Assembly: GCA_913058405.1 (NCBI GenBank)
Contig: CAJXRC010000006.1
Location: 1-57,872 of the forward strand
Direction of reading: 5' to 3'
Origin: an uncultured Colwellia sp.
GTDB lineage: Bacteria > Pseudomonadota > Gammaproteobacteria > Enterobacterales > Alteromonadaceae
Length of the DNA: 57,872 nt
Shown: piece after piece, positions 1 to 10,300 of the stretch
How the letters are laid out: the number at the start of each line of letters is the position of its first letter
Position numbering within the stretch: the first letter of the stretch is position 1
Made by a program: the position numbers and the translations under genes
Notes under the pieces: generated by a model
Told to the model about the DNA's origin: nothing
Databases searched by the model: none
The model's input: the letters and a program-made list of their open reading frames with translations, nothing else

Positions 1-45
1 TCTTCAATCAATGTCTTGCCTCTAAGCCTTTTAATTCTCGCTGAG
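1..45. repeat. Degenerate fragment of dispersed inverted-repeat element
   Basis: The first 45 bases align with the inner right arm of the complete element at 12102-12416 (TCTTCAATCAATG, then CTTGCCT, ending GCTGA), with about ten mismatches. The similarity stops near base 45 and probably continues to the left beyond the window. It lies downstream of polA on the far side of its terminator. The call rests on this alignment by eye only. Confidence 0.55.
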
Positions 46-78
46 TGGGAAAGAAATTAATCAACTTGGTATTAGTCA

Positions 79-113
79 TAAAAAAACCACTCAACGTGTA
101 AACATTAAGTGGT
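79..113 (-). terminator. Rho-independent terminator of polA
   Basis: Read on the minus strand, ACCACT and AGTGGT form a stem (bases 113-108 with 91-86, extended by TTAA/TTGA) followed by a run of seven or more T (bases 86-79). It begins 47 bases after the polA stop codon and is the expected intrinsic terminator for that gene. Spot 42 RNA lies just past polA in enterobacteria and vibrios; nothing like it is visible in the short stretch available here. Confidence 0.8.
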
Positions 114-159
114 CTTCATTAGCTGGACATTAACCTACTAGCTCAGGTTAGCAAGAAAA

Positions 160-2955
160 TTAGTGCGCTTCATCCCAGTTATCACCACTACCCGCTTCTG
201 CAATTAATGGCACGCTGAGCTCTACGGCATCATTCATTAACGTAACTAACTTCTGCGTGGTTTCTTCAACGATATCTTGATGTATTTCAAAGATAAGTTC
301 ATCGTGAACCTGCATGGTCATTTTAATACGGTCATCATTTTGTTCAAGTAACCACTGATCTACCGCTAACATCGCCTTTTTAATGATATCAGCTGCAGTA
401 CCTTGCATTGGCGCATTGATTGCTGCACGTTCAGCTGCTTTCTTACGCATTCCATTTTTAGCGTTAATGTCAGGTAGGTATAATCGACGACCATACAAGG
501 TTTCAACATAGCCCTGCTCACTGGCTTGTTGACGAGTATCTTCCATATACATTAATACCCCAGGGTAACGCTGAAAATATTTATCCTGATATTCTTGTGC
601 TTGTTGGCGACCGATATGGAGTTGCTTCGCTAAACCAAATGCTGACATACCGTAAATTAAACCAAAGTTAATGGCCTTGGCACTACGACGCTGATCAGTA
701 GTAACTTCATCAAGTTCAACAGCAAAGATTTCTGCGGCTGTTGCTCTATGGATATCTTTTCCTTCGCTAAAAGCAGTGACTAAGCCCTTATCGTTCGACA
801 AATGCGCCATTATGCGTAATTCAATTTGTGAATAATCTATCGCGACTATTTTGTGATCTTTCGGTGCGATAAAAGCCTGGCGAATTTTTCTTCCTTGCTC
901 ACTACGAATTGGTATGTTTTGTAAGTTTGGATCGGTTGAAGATAAACGTCCCGTTGCCGTAACCGCTTGGTGATACGATGTATGTAAACGATTAGTTTTA
1001 TCGCTAACCATTAAAGGTAACTTGTCAGTATACGTCGACTTCAGCTTACTTAGACCTCGATTTTCTAAGATAATCTTAGGTAATGGGTAATCAAGTGCCA
1101 ACTCTTGTAGTACTTCTTCAGCTGTTGATGGTGCGCCTTTTGGTGTCTTTTTGATGACCGGGATTTTTAACTCTTCAAAAAGAATCTGCTGTAATTGCTT
1201 AGGTGATGACAGATTAAAGCTTTTACCCGCTAAATTATGTGCTTCAATTTCTAGCTCAGCTAAACGCTGCCCTATGCTTAAACTTTGATCGGCTAAAATA
1301 TCACTATCAATTAATACGCCCGTTTGCTCCATACGAGCCAGCACCGGTAATAACGGCATCTCAATTTCATTGAAAACACTTAGCATTGACGCTGTTTGCG
1401 CTAATGCTGGGAAAATAGCGTGATGTAATCGTAAGGTAATATCCGCATCTTCCGCGGCATAGTGACCTGCTTTTTCAATGTCAATTTGATTGAAAGTGAG
1501 CTGTTTAGCACCTTTACCGGCAATATCTTCAAAATGTACAGTTTCATAACCAAGATATTTCAGCGCCAGTGCATCCATATTGTGGCGGGTAGCAACACTA
1601 TTGTAGCAATAGGACTCGATCATGGTGTCAAATTCAATACCTTGCAAGGCAATATCGTAATGGCTTAGTACATTGGCATCATACTTAAGGTTTTGACCAA
1701 TTTTTTTAATCGTCGTACTTTCGAGTAACGGTTTTAATTGCGCTAAAACCCAGTCTTTATCAAGCTGTTCAGGTGCGTCTTCATAATCATGTGTTAAAGG
1801 CACATAGGCAGCCTTCCCTGCTTCAATAGCAAACGATACTCCTACTAATTCAGCCTTCATATAATGAACACTGGTTGTTTCAGTATCAAAAGCAAAAGCA
1901 TCACTCTCTTGCAGTTTTTTAAGCCATTTTTCAAAAAGTGTTTTATCTAAAATAATATCGTATTGGCTTTCTTCTACCTCTACTGCTTCGATTATTGTCG
2001 ATTGTTCACCCGTAGAGTTTTTAGATGCAGTGGTTTTTGCACCCTTGGCGCTTGTCTCACTTCCGCCTTTGCTTAAATCTGCTAATAAACGTTTTAATTC
2101 AAATTTTTGATAAAGTTCAGTTAATGCTGCAATATCCGGTGCTTTCGGACCCAATTCTGCGGCAGTCTGCTCTAATTCGACATCACATTTAATGGTCGCT
2201 AATTGATAAGACAAGGGTAACTGTTCTAGAGCATCTCGGAGGTTCTCACCAATTTTACCCTTCACTTTGTCTGCGTTGGCTATAACCTCATCCAATGTAC
2301 CGTGTTCAGCTAACCATTTAACGGCAGTTTTAGGTCCACACTTTACAACACCTGGAATGTTGTCCACTTTGTCGCCCATCAAGGCAAGGTAATCAATTAT
2401 TTGATCAGGTCGAACGCCAAATTTTTCACTGACGCCTGCAACATCCATTTCTACGTCTGTCATAGTATTAATCAAACGAACATGCTCAGTCACTAACTGC
2501 GCCATATCTTTATCGCCTGTAGAAATTACAGTTTCGATACCTAGTTCATCGGCTTGTTTTGCCAAAGTACCAATAACATCATCAGCCTCAACACCAGGGG
2601 TGACTATAAGGGGTAAGCCCATTGCACTAATAATTTCATGTAATGGGGCAATTTGGGTACGTAAGTCATCCGGCATGGGAGGACGATTTGCTTTGTACTC
2701 TGGGTACATGTCATTACGAAAGGTTTTACCTTTCGCATCAAAAATAGCGATTATATTGCCATTCGGGTAGTCTTTTTTCAAACTGCCCAACATATTTAAT
2801 ACGCCGGTAATTGCACCTGTTGGTTGACCGTCTGCGGTCGAAAGTGCTTGCAAATAAGGTACGTGATAGGCTCGAAATAAATACGATGAACCATCGACCA
2901 AAATTAAGGGTGATTTCGTGTTATTAGAGTCTTGAGAGGTTGCAGAAGTTGTCAT
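160..2955 (-). CDS. polA: DNA polymerase I
   Basis: Fills gaps and removes primers in replication and repair. At 931 residues it has the full three-domain length of E. coli Pol I (928). The N-terminal 5'-3' exonuclease (about residues 15-300) shows GVEADDVIGTLA and STGDKDMAQLV. The 3'-5' exonuclease carries the DTET metal-binding motif near residue 355, so proofreading should be active. The polymerase domain has motif A (DYSQIELR, about 704), motif B (RRSAKAINFGLIYG) and motif C (QVHDELIF, about 882). The gene is monocistronic: a terminator follows it and an 886-base non-coding region with two DnaA boxes precedes it. Start chosen at the ATG giving MTTSATSQ. No catalytic residue appears missing. 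Confidence 0.97.
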   Translation of the reverse strand: MTTSATSQDSNNTKSPLILVDGSSYLFRAYHVPYLQALSTADGQPTGAITGVLNMLGSLKKDYPNGNIIAIFDAKGKTFRNDMYPEYKANRPPMPDDLRTQIAPLHEIISAMGLPLIVTPGVEADDVIGTLAKQADELGIETVISTGDKDMAQLVTEHVRLINTMTDVEMDVAGVSEKFGVRPDQIIDYLALMGDKVDNIPGVVKCGPKTAVKWLAEHGTLDEVIANADKVKGKIGENLRDALEQLPLSYQLATIKCDVELEQTAAELGPKAPDIAALTELYQKFELKRLLADLSKGGSETSAKGAKTTASKNSTGEQSTIIEAVEVEESQYDIILDKTLFEKWLKKLQESDAFAFDTETTSVHYMKAELVGVSFAIEAGKAAYVPLTHDYEDAPEQLDKDWVLAQLKPLLESTTIKKIGQNLKYDANVLSHYDIALQGIEFDTMIESYCYNSVATRHNMDALALKYLGYETVHFEDIAGKGAKQLTFNQIDIEKAGHYAAEDADITLRLHHAIFPALAQTASMLSVFNEIEMPLLPVLARMEQTGVLIDSDILADQSLSIGQRLAELEIEAHNLAGKSFNLSSPKQLQQILFEELKIPVIKKTPKGAPSTAEEVLQELALDYPLPKIILENRGLSKLKSTYTDKLPLMVSDKTNRLHTSYHQAVTATGRLSSTDPNLQNIPIRSEQGRKIRQAFIAPKDHKIVAIDYSQIELRIMAHLSNDKGLVTAFSEGKDIHRATAAEIFAVELDEVTTDQRRSAKAINFGLIYGMSAFGLAKQLHIGRQQAQEYQDKYFQRYPGVLMYMEDTRQQASEQGYVETLYGRRLYLPDINAKNGMRKKAAERAAINAPMQGTAADIIKKAMLAVDQWLLEQNDDRIKMTMQVHDELIFEIHQDIVEETTQKLVTLMNDAVELSVPLIAEAGSGDNWDEAH

Positions 2956-3054
2956 ATGAAATACGCAAAGCGACTAAATTAAGCTAAAGATGGCTAAGCA
3001 TGCCACAAAGCGCAAGTAGGCTCCACTTTATCAGTGCGCTTTATTGACACTGCT

Positions 3055-3063
3055 TGTGGATAA
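3055..3063 (-). promoter_or_regulatory. Consensus DnaA box upstream of polA
   Basis: TGTGGATAA on the plus strand is the exact complement of the strong DnaA box TTATCCACA. It lies 100 bases upstream of the polA start codon, within the likely promoter region. A second perfect box lies 146 bases further upstream. Occupancy by DnaA is an inference. Confidence 0.55.
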
Positions 3064-3080
3064 CCTTGTGGTCAAGTACG

Positions 3081-3117
3081 AAAAATAGCCAGGGATTTGT
3101 AAATGACAAATCTGGCT
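3081..3117 (-). terminator. Terminator-like hairpin upstream of polA
   Basis: On the minus strand AGCCAG-ATTTGT pairs with ACAAAT-CC-CTGGCT (12 base pairs, a two-base bulge and a five-base loop) and is followed by ATTTTT. This is a good intrinsic terminator shape for transcription coming toward polA, yet no annotated gene lies upstream on that strand for 720 bases. It could end a small RNA or attenuate a long polA leader transcript. Confidence 0.45.
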
Positions 3118-3200
3118 TTATAGATATAATGGTTTGGTTTCATTGAAAAAAAGCGTTATACCAGTGCTTTTTAATACGCAATGTTTTTATTTTAGTAATA

Positions 3201-3209
3201 TGTGGATAA
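3201..3209 (-). promoter_or_regulatory. Second consensus DnaA box upstream of polA
   Basis: A second exact TGTGGATAA (TTATCCACA on the minus strand), in the same orientation as the box at 3055-3063. It lies in a very AT-rich stretch. Two perfect nine-base matches within 155 bases are unlikely by chance alone. Confidence 0.5.
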
Positions 3210-3841
3210 TTTTAATATCAAGTTATTTTTCAGCTGTACGAAAAATCAGCTAAAGAAAATAACGTGGTAAGAGATTATCAGAATTTGGCGTGATTACCAG
3301 CGCATTATTAAACTTTTTTTACCAATTTTTGACACTTTTAAATAACAAAAAAACATAAGCGAGTAAGGGCAATAGCTAGCAAGAGATCCACCAGTTAAGA
3401 ATTTTTTTTGTGTAAAAAAATAAATGTTTTTCTGATGAAAAAATGGATTTCCCTTCTTTATTATGGATAGAAAAACATGTAGCCATATTCTTCTTTGAGC
3501 TTTTATTAAGACTGCTCACTCAAGTTTAAGCTTTTTATATTCAAGATGTTTAAATTCACTTATCTTGGCTGGTAAAACTCATGAACACGATAATTAAAAT
3601 TAAGAATAAGAAGTGTTCTTATTTAGGTCGGCTCATAATTTTGCTATATTTACCCGTGTGATGCCGAAAGGACTTTTCAGTCGCTGTTTCTCGTACTAAG
3701 TGAAATGATTAATTATTCTTATGCTGACTTAAGTTAACATTTGAGTAGGTGAGCTAACGTGAATCATTGACAGAACACTGGGCTCAAGCTATTTTTGGCC
3801 TTACCTAACTTCTATTTTAATAAAAATTAACGAGCACTATT

Positions 3842-4282
3842 ATGAAAAAACTTATTCAATTATCACTACTTACTTTAGCTCTAAGCCCTGTATTATTAGC
3901 CGCTAATCTAGTCAATGCCAATAATATGCCGCAATCAGAATCTCCAGCGAATGCCTCGGTATACATCATTTCACCTGTAGATGGTGCAACAGTAAAAGAG
4001 ACGTTTACAGTAACCTTTGGTTTAAAGGATATGGGTGTATCTCCTGCAGGGATCGAGAAAAAGCATACCGGTCATCATCACTTGTTAATCGACAAAAATA
4101 GTCTTCCTGCTTTTGATATGCCTATGGGCGGTGATGTTCAACACTTTGGTGGAGGACAAACACAAACAACGCTGACATTACCTAAAGGCCAACATACATT
4201 ACAACTTATTTTAGGCGATCATCACCATATTCCTCATAAACCTGCCGTTGTTTCAAAAAAGATAACCATTACTGTTGAGTAG
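3842..4282 (+). CDS. Periplasmic DUF4399 protein
   Basis: A 146-residue secreted protein of unknown function. Residues 1-26 are a typical signal peptide ending in NLVNA. The mature part matches the DUF4399 pattern: an opening strand with SPVDGATV, then GHHHLLID near residue 77, HFGGGQT near 101 and LGDHHHIPH near 125, closing with a beta-strand ITITVE. The two histidine clusters suggest metal binding, which is an inference. The gene stands alone after an unusually long upstream region, with no ribosome-binding site stronger than ACGAGC. No terminator is evident downstream, where a repeat element begins 70 bases later. Family identification is confident; biological role is not known. Confidence 0.85.
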   Translation: MKKLIQLSLLTLALSPVLLAANLVNANNMPQSESPANASVYIISPVDGATVKETFTVTFGLKDMGVSPAGIEKKHTGHHHLLIDKNSLPAFDMPMGGDVQHFGGGQTQTTLTLPKGQHTLQLILGDHHHIPHKPAVVSKKITITVE

Positions 4283-4647
4283 AACGCTGATACTATCCGG
4301 TTACTAATCGACCAAACTAAAAAGATGACTTTATCAAGGCTTGGTAAAATATATACCCGTTCCACTTGAAGATGCACGATTCAGCTGGAAATAGAAATGC
4401 CTTTAGGCAAGGCATTGATTGAAGAGAATAGTTATTCTATTGTCGAAATCAATAACGCAGTACAAAACTGGGCGTATGACTTATTATTGTTTGCTCCCCT
4501 TAAAGGAAGTCAACAGCAAATACGCCTTTTAACTTACTGATGAACAGCTGGTAGCAAACGAATAACCTAACTAATAAATAAGTTGTCTGATATAAAAAAT
4601 AGACTATATAATGCAGAACGTGACTAAGTAATAATAAAGGATTATTA
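4283..4647. other. Intergenic region holding a truncated repeat element
   Basis: This 365-base gap between two plus-strand genes is largely occupied by the element copy at 4352-4460 and by sequence to about 4560 that may be its decayed remainder. The last 80 bases should contain the promoter of the downstream lipoprotein gene; AAAGGA at 4637-4642 is its ribosome-binding site. No open reading frame is credible. Confidence 0.6.
4352..4460 (+). repeat. Dispersed inverted-repeat element, one arm (copy 1)
   Basis: These 109 bases match the reverse complement of 12308-12416 with about eight mismatches. The match starts at the terminal TATACCCG and includes the internal GCCTTTAGGCAAGGC and the AATAACG region. 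Only one end is recognisable; the opposite terminal repeat expected some 200 bases downstream is not seen, so this copy looks truncated or decayed. No transposase is encoded. It fits a MITE-like non-autonomous element. Confidence 0.75.
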
Positions 4648-5838
4648 ATGAATTACATGCTGTTAACTTTAGCTTTATTGCTCAGTTTATTCGTTTCTTC
4701 TTGTTCAAATATGCACAAATCTCAGCAAAAAAATAATGGTGTTGATCAAACACTCAAAATCCCGATAAATTACAGCTTATTTTCTGATATAGAAAAAAAA
4801 CAATTGAATGAGGAAGATATCTTCTTCCTTTCCCCTGAACAGCAAGAAGAACTCCGGTTAAATTTTGATGAAAAAATAGCAAGCGGTTTTGCCCCACATA
4901 AGGCATTGAGCGAGGTACTAGCTGAGAGGTTAGCTAACTTCACCTATTACGGTGAAACCTATGATGCAACGACAGCCATTAAACTAAACAAAGGAAACTG
5001 CATGAGCTTAGCAATATTAACAACGGCTTATGCAAAGGTTTTAGGACTTAAAATTTCATATCGAAAAGTAAACACATTGCCTGTGTTCGCTAAAAAGGAT
5101 GATATTATTTTGTCATCTTCACATGTACAAACATTAATCTACGATCCTAATTTTATCGCAGACAAGAATATTTTCTATCTATCAACACCTGCAGTGGTTA
5201 TTGATTATTTCCCGAGTACAAGTCATCACACAGGAAAAAAATTCTCATTAGAAACCTTTTTATCTATGTATTATAAAAATATTGCCGCCGATGCCTTAAC
5301 TGATAAAAACTTAAATAAGTCTTTTTTATACGCGAATAAAGCCTACCAATTAGATATTGAAAATATTGAAACAATTAATCTATTAGCGGTTATCCATCGT
5401 CGATCTGGTGATTTACAAACAGCTGAGGCTATATATAAAGCGGGACTAGACAAAGGACAGACGAATATATCGCTACTAAGTAATTATATTATGTTGCTAA
5501 AATCTCAACAGCGTATGGACGAAGTTAATGCCCTACAAGACCAGTTAAATCAATTGGATGATCCAAACCCATATCAATGGCTAGGAGAGGCTTATACAGC
5601 GCAAAATATTGGCAATGTTAAACAAGCAGAGGTTTACTTTAAGAAAGCTTTGGCAAAAGCGCCCTACCTCAACCAAGCATATATGGGGCTATATAAAATT
5701 TATGTAAAACAAAACAAATTAAAAAAGGCCCAAACAATGCTAGTTAAAGCATTAGAGTGGACCTATGAGCTTGATGAAAGAAAACTATACAAGTACAAGC
5801 TTTATAATATTGAACATAATATAGCAGCCAATCATTAA
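4648..5838 (+). CDS. TPR lipoprotein with transglutaminase-like domain
   Basis: A 396-residue predicted lipoprotein: the hydrophobic leader ends in a lipobox (FVSSC, Cys19). Residues about 100-165 resemble a transglutaminase/cysteine-protease-like fold, with GNCMSLA (Cys118) as the candidate nucleophile and SSHVQTLIYD as candidate His and Asp. The C-terminal half (about 215-385) is a series of TPR helices, including an EAIYKAGLDKG repeat and a QAEVYFKKALAKAP repeat. Such pairings are often involved in envelope protein processing or peptidoglycan contacts, but the substrate here is unknown. It ends 18 bases from the convergent gor stop codon. Catalytic activity is an inference from motif spacing. 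Confidence 0.75.
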   Translation: MNYMLLTLALLLSLFVSSCSNMHKSQQKNNGVDQTLKIPINYSLFSDIEKKQLNEEDIFFLSPEQQEELRLNFDEKIASGFAPHKALSEVLAERLANFTYYGETYDATTAIKLNKGNCMSLAILTTAYAKVLGLKISYRKVNTLPVFAKKDDIILSSSHVQTLIYDPNFIADKNIFYLSTPAVVIDYFPSTSHHTGKKFSLETFLSMYYKNIAADALTDKNLNKSFLYANKAYQLDIENIETINLLAVIHRRSGDLQTAEAIYKAGLDKGQTNISLLSNYIMLLKSQQRMDEVNALQDQLNQLDDPNPYQWLGEAYTAQNIGNVKQAEVYFKKALAKAPYLNQAYMGLYKIYVKQNKLKKAQTMLVKALEWTYELDERKLYKYKLYNIEHNIAANH

Positions 5839-5856
5839 GGACGTTTTAACTTGGCG

Positions 5857-7233
5857 TTAAAGTGTCACAAACTCTTCTGCTGAAGTAGGATGAATAGCAA
5901 TGGTGTTATCAAAATCAGCTTTTGTTGCGCCCATTTTCATTGCTACAGCAAATCCTTGTAATAACTCATCACTACCAAAACCAATACTATGTAAACCAAC
6001 CACCTTTTCTTCGCTACCAGCACAAATTAACTTCATTCGTGTAGGGTCGCGATGATCTTCAGTGATCGCTTGATAAAGTGCCGTGAACTGTGATTTATAA
6101 ACGGTAATATTCTTCTCACCGTATTTGGCAATTGCTTCATCTTCAGTCAATCCAACGGTACCGATAACAGGGTGACTAAATACTACAGTGGCAATGCCTG
6201 AATAATCTAAATGTTCTTCCGGTTTATTATTAAATAAACGCTCACATAAACGACGACCCGCGGCAACAGCTACTGGCGTTAATTGTGCACGACCTGTGTT
6301 ATCACCTACTGCATATATGCCATTAACGTTAGTGTTTTGATACTTATCTGTTTCGATAAAGCCACGCTCATTGGTAACAACGCCAGTGGCCGCTAAGTTA
6401 ATATTATCGGTAGCTGGTTCTCGGCCAATTGCCCATACCAAGGTTTCAACCGGTCCAATACTCTTGCCATTAGTGAGATGAACAACTAACGTACCATCTG
6501 CTAATTTTTCGATACGTTCTGGCGTACTATGGTTATGTAACGTTGGTCCATGCTTTGCCATTTGCTCTACTAAGGTATCGCTCAGTATGTTATCGAAGCC
6601 ACGTAATGGTTTTTCTTTACGCACCAATAGATGAGCTTTTGTGCCTAAAGCATGAAAAACGCCAGCTAATTCAACTGCGATATAACCCGCACCAACAACA
6701 GCAACACTTTTAGGTTGTTCTGTTAAAGCAAAGAAACCATCGGAATTGATACCGTATTCAGCACCTTCAATATTAGGGAGAGTGGGACGTCCACCAGTAG
6801 CAATCGTAATATGATCCGCAGTGATTAATTCACCGTTCACTTCAACGGTGTTTTTATTAACAAACTTAGCAAAACCATCAATAACGGTTACATCATTAGC
6901 GTCAAAACCACGCTGATAAGCAGCATGGATACGTTCAATATAGCCTTCTCGGTTAGCGACTAATTTAGCCCAATCAAACTGAGCGGTACCTTGAGATAAA
7001 TGTTGCGCAAAACCGTAATCACTAGCATATTTCAATGCATCAGAAATCTGCCCGGCATACCACATTGCTTTTTTAGGTACACAACCAACATTTACACAAG
7101 TACCGCCAATGTATTTGGCCTCGATAACCGCTGCTTTTTTACCTAATTTCGCCGCACGGTTAGCTGATGCTATACCACCACTACCGCCGCCAATGGCAAG
7201 GTAATCAAAATGTTGTGTCATGGTTTCACTCAT
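5857..7233 (-). CDS. gor: Glutathione-disulfide reductase
   Basis: A 458-residue flavoprotein that reduces oxidised glutathione with NADPH in the cytoplasm. The FAD-binding GGGSGG is at residues 15-20. The redox-active pair lies in [13 protein letters not shown] (Cys46 and Cys51). The NADPH fold is [12 protein letters not shown], followed by [11 protein letters not shown], whose arginines mark NADPH rather than NADH use. The C-terminal IHPTSAEEF supplies the catalytic His448-Glu453 pair from the partner subunit. The length matches E. coli Gor (450). It stands alone, convergent with the TPR gene. The start could be Met1 or Met5; Met1 is reported. Confidence 0.95.
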   Translation of the reverse strand: MSETMTQHFDYLAIGGGSGGIASANRAAKLGKKAAVIEAKYIGGTCVNVGCVPKKAMWYAGQISDALKYASDYGFAQHLSQGTAQFDWAKLVANREGYIERIHAAYQRGFDANDVTVIDGFAKFVNKNTVEVNGELITADHITIATGGRPTLPNIEGAEYGINSDGFFALTEQPKSVAVVGAGYIAVELAGVFHALGTKAHLLVRKEKPLRGFDNILSDTLVEQMAKHGPTLHNHSTPERIEKLADGTLVVHLTNGKSIGPVETLVWAIGREPATDNINLAATGVVTNERGFIETDKYQNTNVNGIYAVGDNTGRAQLTPVAVAAGRRLCERLFNNKPEEHLDYSGIATVVFSHPVIGTVGLTEDEAIAKYGEKNITVYKSQFTALYQAITEDHRDPTRMKLICAGSEEKVVGLHSIGFGSDELLQGFAVAMKMGATKADFDNTIAIHPTSAEEFVTL

Positions 7234-7342
7234 TAGTTAATGTATTGTCTAAATAGAATGTGGGCGCAAATGACACTTTATTCAAGTATAAAACAATAAT
7301 ATTAATAACTTTTTCTGTAATGGGCAGAATCGATTTATAAAA

Positions 7343-10300
7343 TTAACGGTTGGTAGAAATCAGTTCAGTTTTATCTATCAATAGGTTTTCCATAATTTTC
7401 TTAGCTGATCTCGGCTTACTATATAAATATCCTTGTATATAGTGACAATGCTTAGCCACTAAGTAATTCAATTGCTCAATCGTTTCTACCCCTTCTGCAA
7501 TACAGTGCATGTTAAGTCTTTTAGCCAAGACTAGGGTTGTATCAACAATTGCCTCGTCAGCATCATTAATGCCAATACCAGAAACAAAACTGCGGTCTAT
7601 TTTTATGATATCTAAAGGTAATTTTTTTAAATAAGACAATGACGAAAAGCCCGTGCCAAAATCATCGAGCGCTAAAGTAAGGCCTAACGAAGATAACTTA
7701 CGCATAGTGGTAATGGCATTTTCAGGTTGTGAAATAAGCGAACTTTCTGTGATTTCAACACGCAAGATGGTGGCAGGTAATTGATAGCGCGCCAGTAGGT
7801 CACTAATGAATGAAACTATATCTGCTTCAACAAAGTGTTGTACTGATAAGTTTATCGACACATAAAACTCAGGTCGTATGGTGTGCCATTCTTTTAAATC
7901 TTTACATACTCGTTCAAGCGCTACTTCTGTCATCTTGATAATTAAATTGAGCTCTTCTGATAATGAAATGAAATCGTTTGGCGGCACTAAGTTCGTAGGT
8001 GTTTGCCAACGCATTAACATTTCGACTCCTACAGCCTTACCTGTATAAGCATCAATAATAGGTTGGTAGTGATTAACAAACTCATCATTTTTTACCGCTA
8101 ATTTTAATGCTGATTCCTTACTTAAGCGCTCCATCGCTTCAACATTCATTTGTGCGGTATAAAATTTAAAGTTACCTTTACCAGCTTGTTTAGCATGATA
8201 CATAGCGACATCAGCATGACGTAATAATTCGTCTGAGTTAATACCATCATTAGGATATAATGCAATGCCAACACTTGCACCAACACTGACTAAATTACCG
8301 TCTAAGTCAATGGCTTGACCAATAGTATCAATGACTTTTTCTGCGATTCGTCCTAGCTGATTTTCATTTGCAAAGCTCTCTAGCAACACCACAAATTCAT
8401 CACCACCAATACGTGCTACCGTGTCATCAATGCGTAAGGCATTTTGTAAGCGTTTCGTGATTTCTCGTAAAAGTAAATCACCGAAATTATGCCCTAAAGA
8501 ATCATTAACTTGTTTAAATCGGTCAAGATCAATAAAAAACACCGCGATAGAGGTGTCTCGTCGATTAGAAAAGTCGATCGCATGTTTAATACGTTCAAGC
8601 AATAATGTGCGATTGGGTAATCCAGTTAAATGGTCATAATTTGCTAATAATCGTAATTCACTCTCAGCACTTTTTTGCGCGCTAATATCCGTTAAAACAA
8701 ATAAGTAATGTAACGCATTTGTTACTGAACTAAGCCCTACCGTGACATTGATTATTACGTGATATTCGTCCTTATTGGCAGTAACTATCAACTCTTCTCC
8801 ACGCCAATGTTCTCCCTCTTTTAACGACAGCATTAATTTACGATAAAAAATGCGACGTTTCTGGCTGACGCCTAATAACTTGTCACTAAAATCAAACTCT
8901 TCTTCGGGCCAATCAAAAACAGCACGCATTGATTGGTTAGCTGTAATTCTGGATATCTTTTCATCTATAATAAAAACCCAATCCTGAGTTTGTTGAAAAG
9001 CATCACCGTAATACTGCGCACGCTCTTCATTAGCACGAGACTCAGTGATATTGGTATAAGATCCCGTCACTCTAACAGGCTGATTATTAGAATCTACAGC
9101 AACAATTTTCCCTAAATCTTTATACCAAAACCACTTTCCATCTGATGTTTTCAAACGATAAGTACAGGAAAAATTATCTTTTAGGCTGGCACTATTAATG
9201 AATAACTGCCAACAATGAATAAAGTTATCATGGTCTTCAGGGTGAATTAGCGCTATATGTTCTTCTAAGCTATAAAACAGCGCTTTTTCTCGGTAACCTA
9301 GATCTAAAGCTACGCGCTTACCAAACATTAAGTCTTCATCAGCTTGCCAATCCCAGACCTCACTATTACTACCTGTTAAGGCTAGTTGTAGGCGATTTTC
9401 TCGATATTTTACTTGCTCATGAATATCCAATAACTCTTGTTGCTGGATTTTGCGATAGCGGTACCAAAGCACAATCATTAATATTAAGACAATAGAATAA
9501 AGTAATACAGCTAAAGGTGAGCCCCAAGGCGCAAAGCCTACGTTAAATTTAATATGTACTGGTAAAGAGTACTCTCCGGTATAAGGCGATTTAGCTTGAA
9601 TAGATAATGTATGCTTACCTGAAGCGAGACTAGGAAAGGTAACATGAGCCTCTCTACTCGCTGGGAAGTCAATATTATCTTGTCCCGTTAAATGATATTT
9701 ATAGGTGATGCTTTTCTCATTACCATAAGAAAAAGTAGAAAAATCAATACGAATTCCTACATCGTCATGGTTAAGGTTGATAACGGCGTTATTTTCAATG
9801 ACTAGAGGTAGGATTAATTTTCGAGACAACAACTCTACAGCGGTAACTTTAACTTGAACTTTTTCATCATCGTATATTTTTTTTAGCTCTAAAGGATCAA
9901 AAATACTAATACCTTCCATAGAGCCATAAACAAATGAACCATTTGCTAATGATGCATGAGCCCTAGCATTAAATTCAGTCGCACCCAGGCCATTTTTACG
10001 AGTATAGTGACTAATATGTTGGTTGTCTGAATCCAGCATAAATATACCATTATGGCTAGAGAACCAGATATCCCCTGATTCATCAGCCATGACACCATAA
10101 ACATTGTTTTCGATGATAGAGTTAGCTTTGTGGTAAAAATATTTTTCTTTAAAATCAGGTAAGGTTAAACCAATGAGGCCTTTACCACTGTAGCTCAACC
10201 AGAGAACTTGGTTTTTATCGATTGCCCAATTATCGATATAAACATTTTCACCCGAGAGTACCCCTTCCAGTTGATAAAGCTGTACAAATTCTCGTGTATT

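Larger units (their letters stand above)
2956..3841. other. Long intergenic region between polA and the DUF4399 gene
   Basis: This 886-base AT-rich stretch has no convincing gene. It holds two consensus DnaA boxes (3055-3063 and 3201-3209), an 11-base direct repeat GTACGAAAAAT (3076-3086 and 3236-3246), and a terminator-like hairpin reading toward polA (3081-3117). It should also contain the polA promoter on one strand and the promoter and leader of the DUF4399 gene on the other. The last 240 bases before the DUF4399 gene are less AT-rich and contain several short complementary segments, so a structured leader is possible, but I do not recognise a riboswitch class. Confidence 0.6.

Noticed and set aside
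1-160. Spot 42 RNA gene expected near polA
   Set aside because: Only a terminator and a repeat fragment are visible; no conserved Spot 42 sequence in the bases available.
3661-3699. Twelve-residue frame (MPKGLFSRCFSY) upstream of the DUF4399 gene
   Set aside because: No ribosome-binding site precedes it and there is no attenuator-like hairpin after it, so a leader peptide is not supported.
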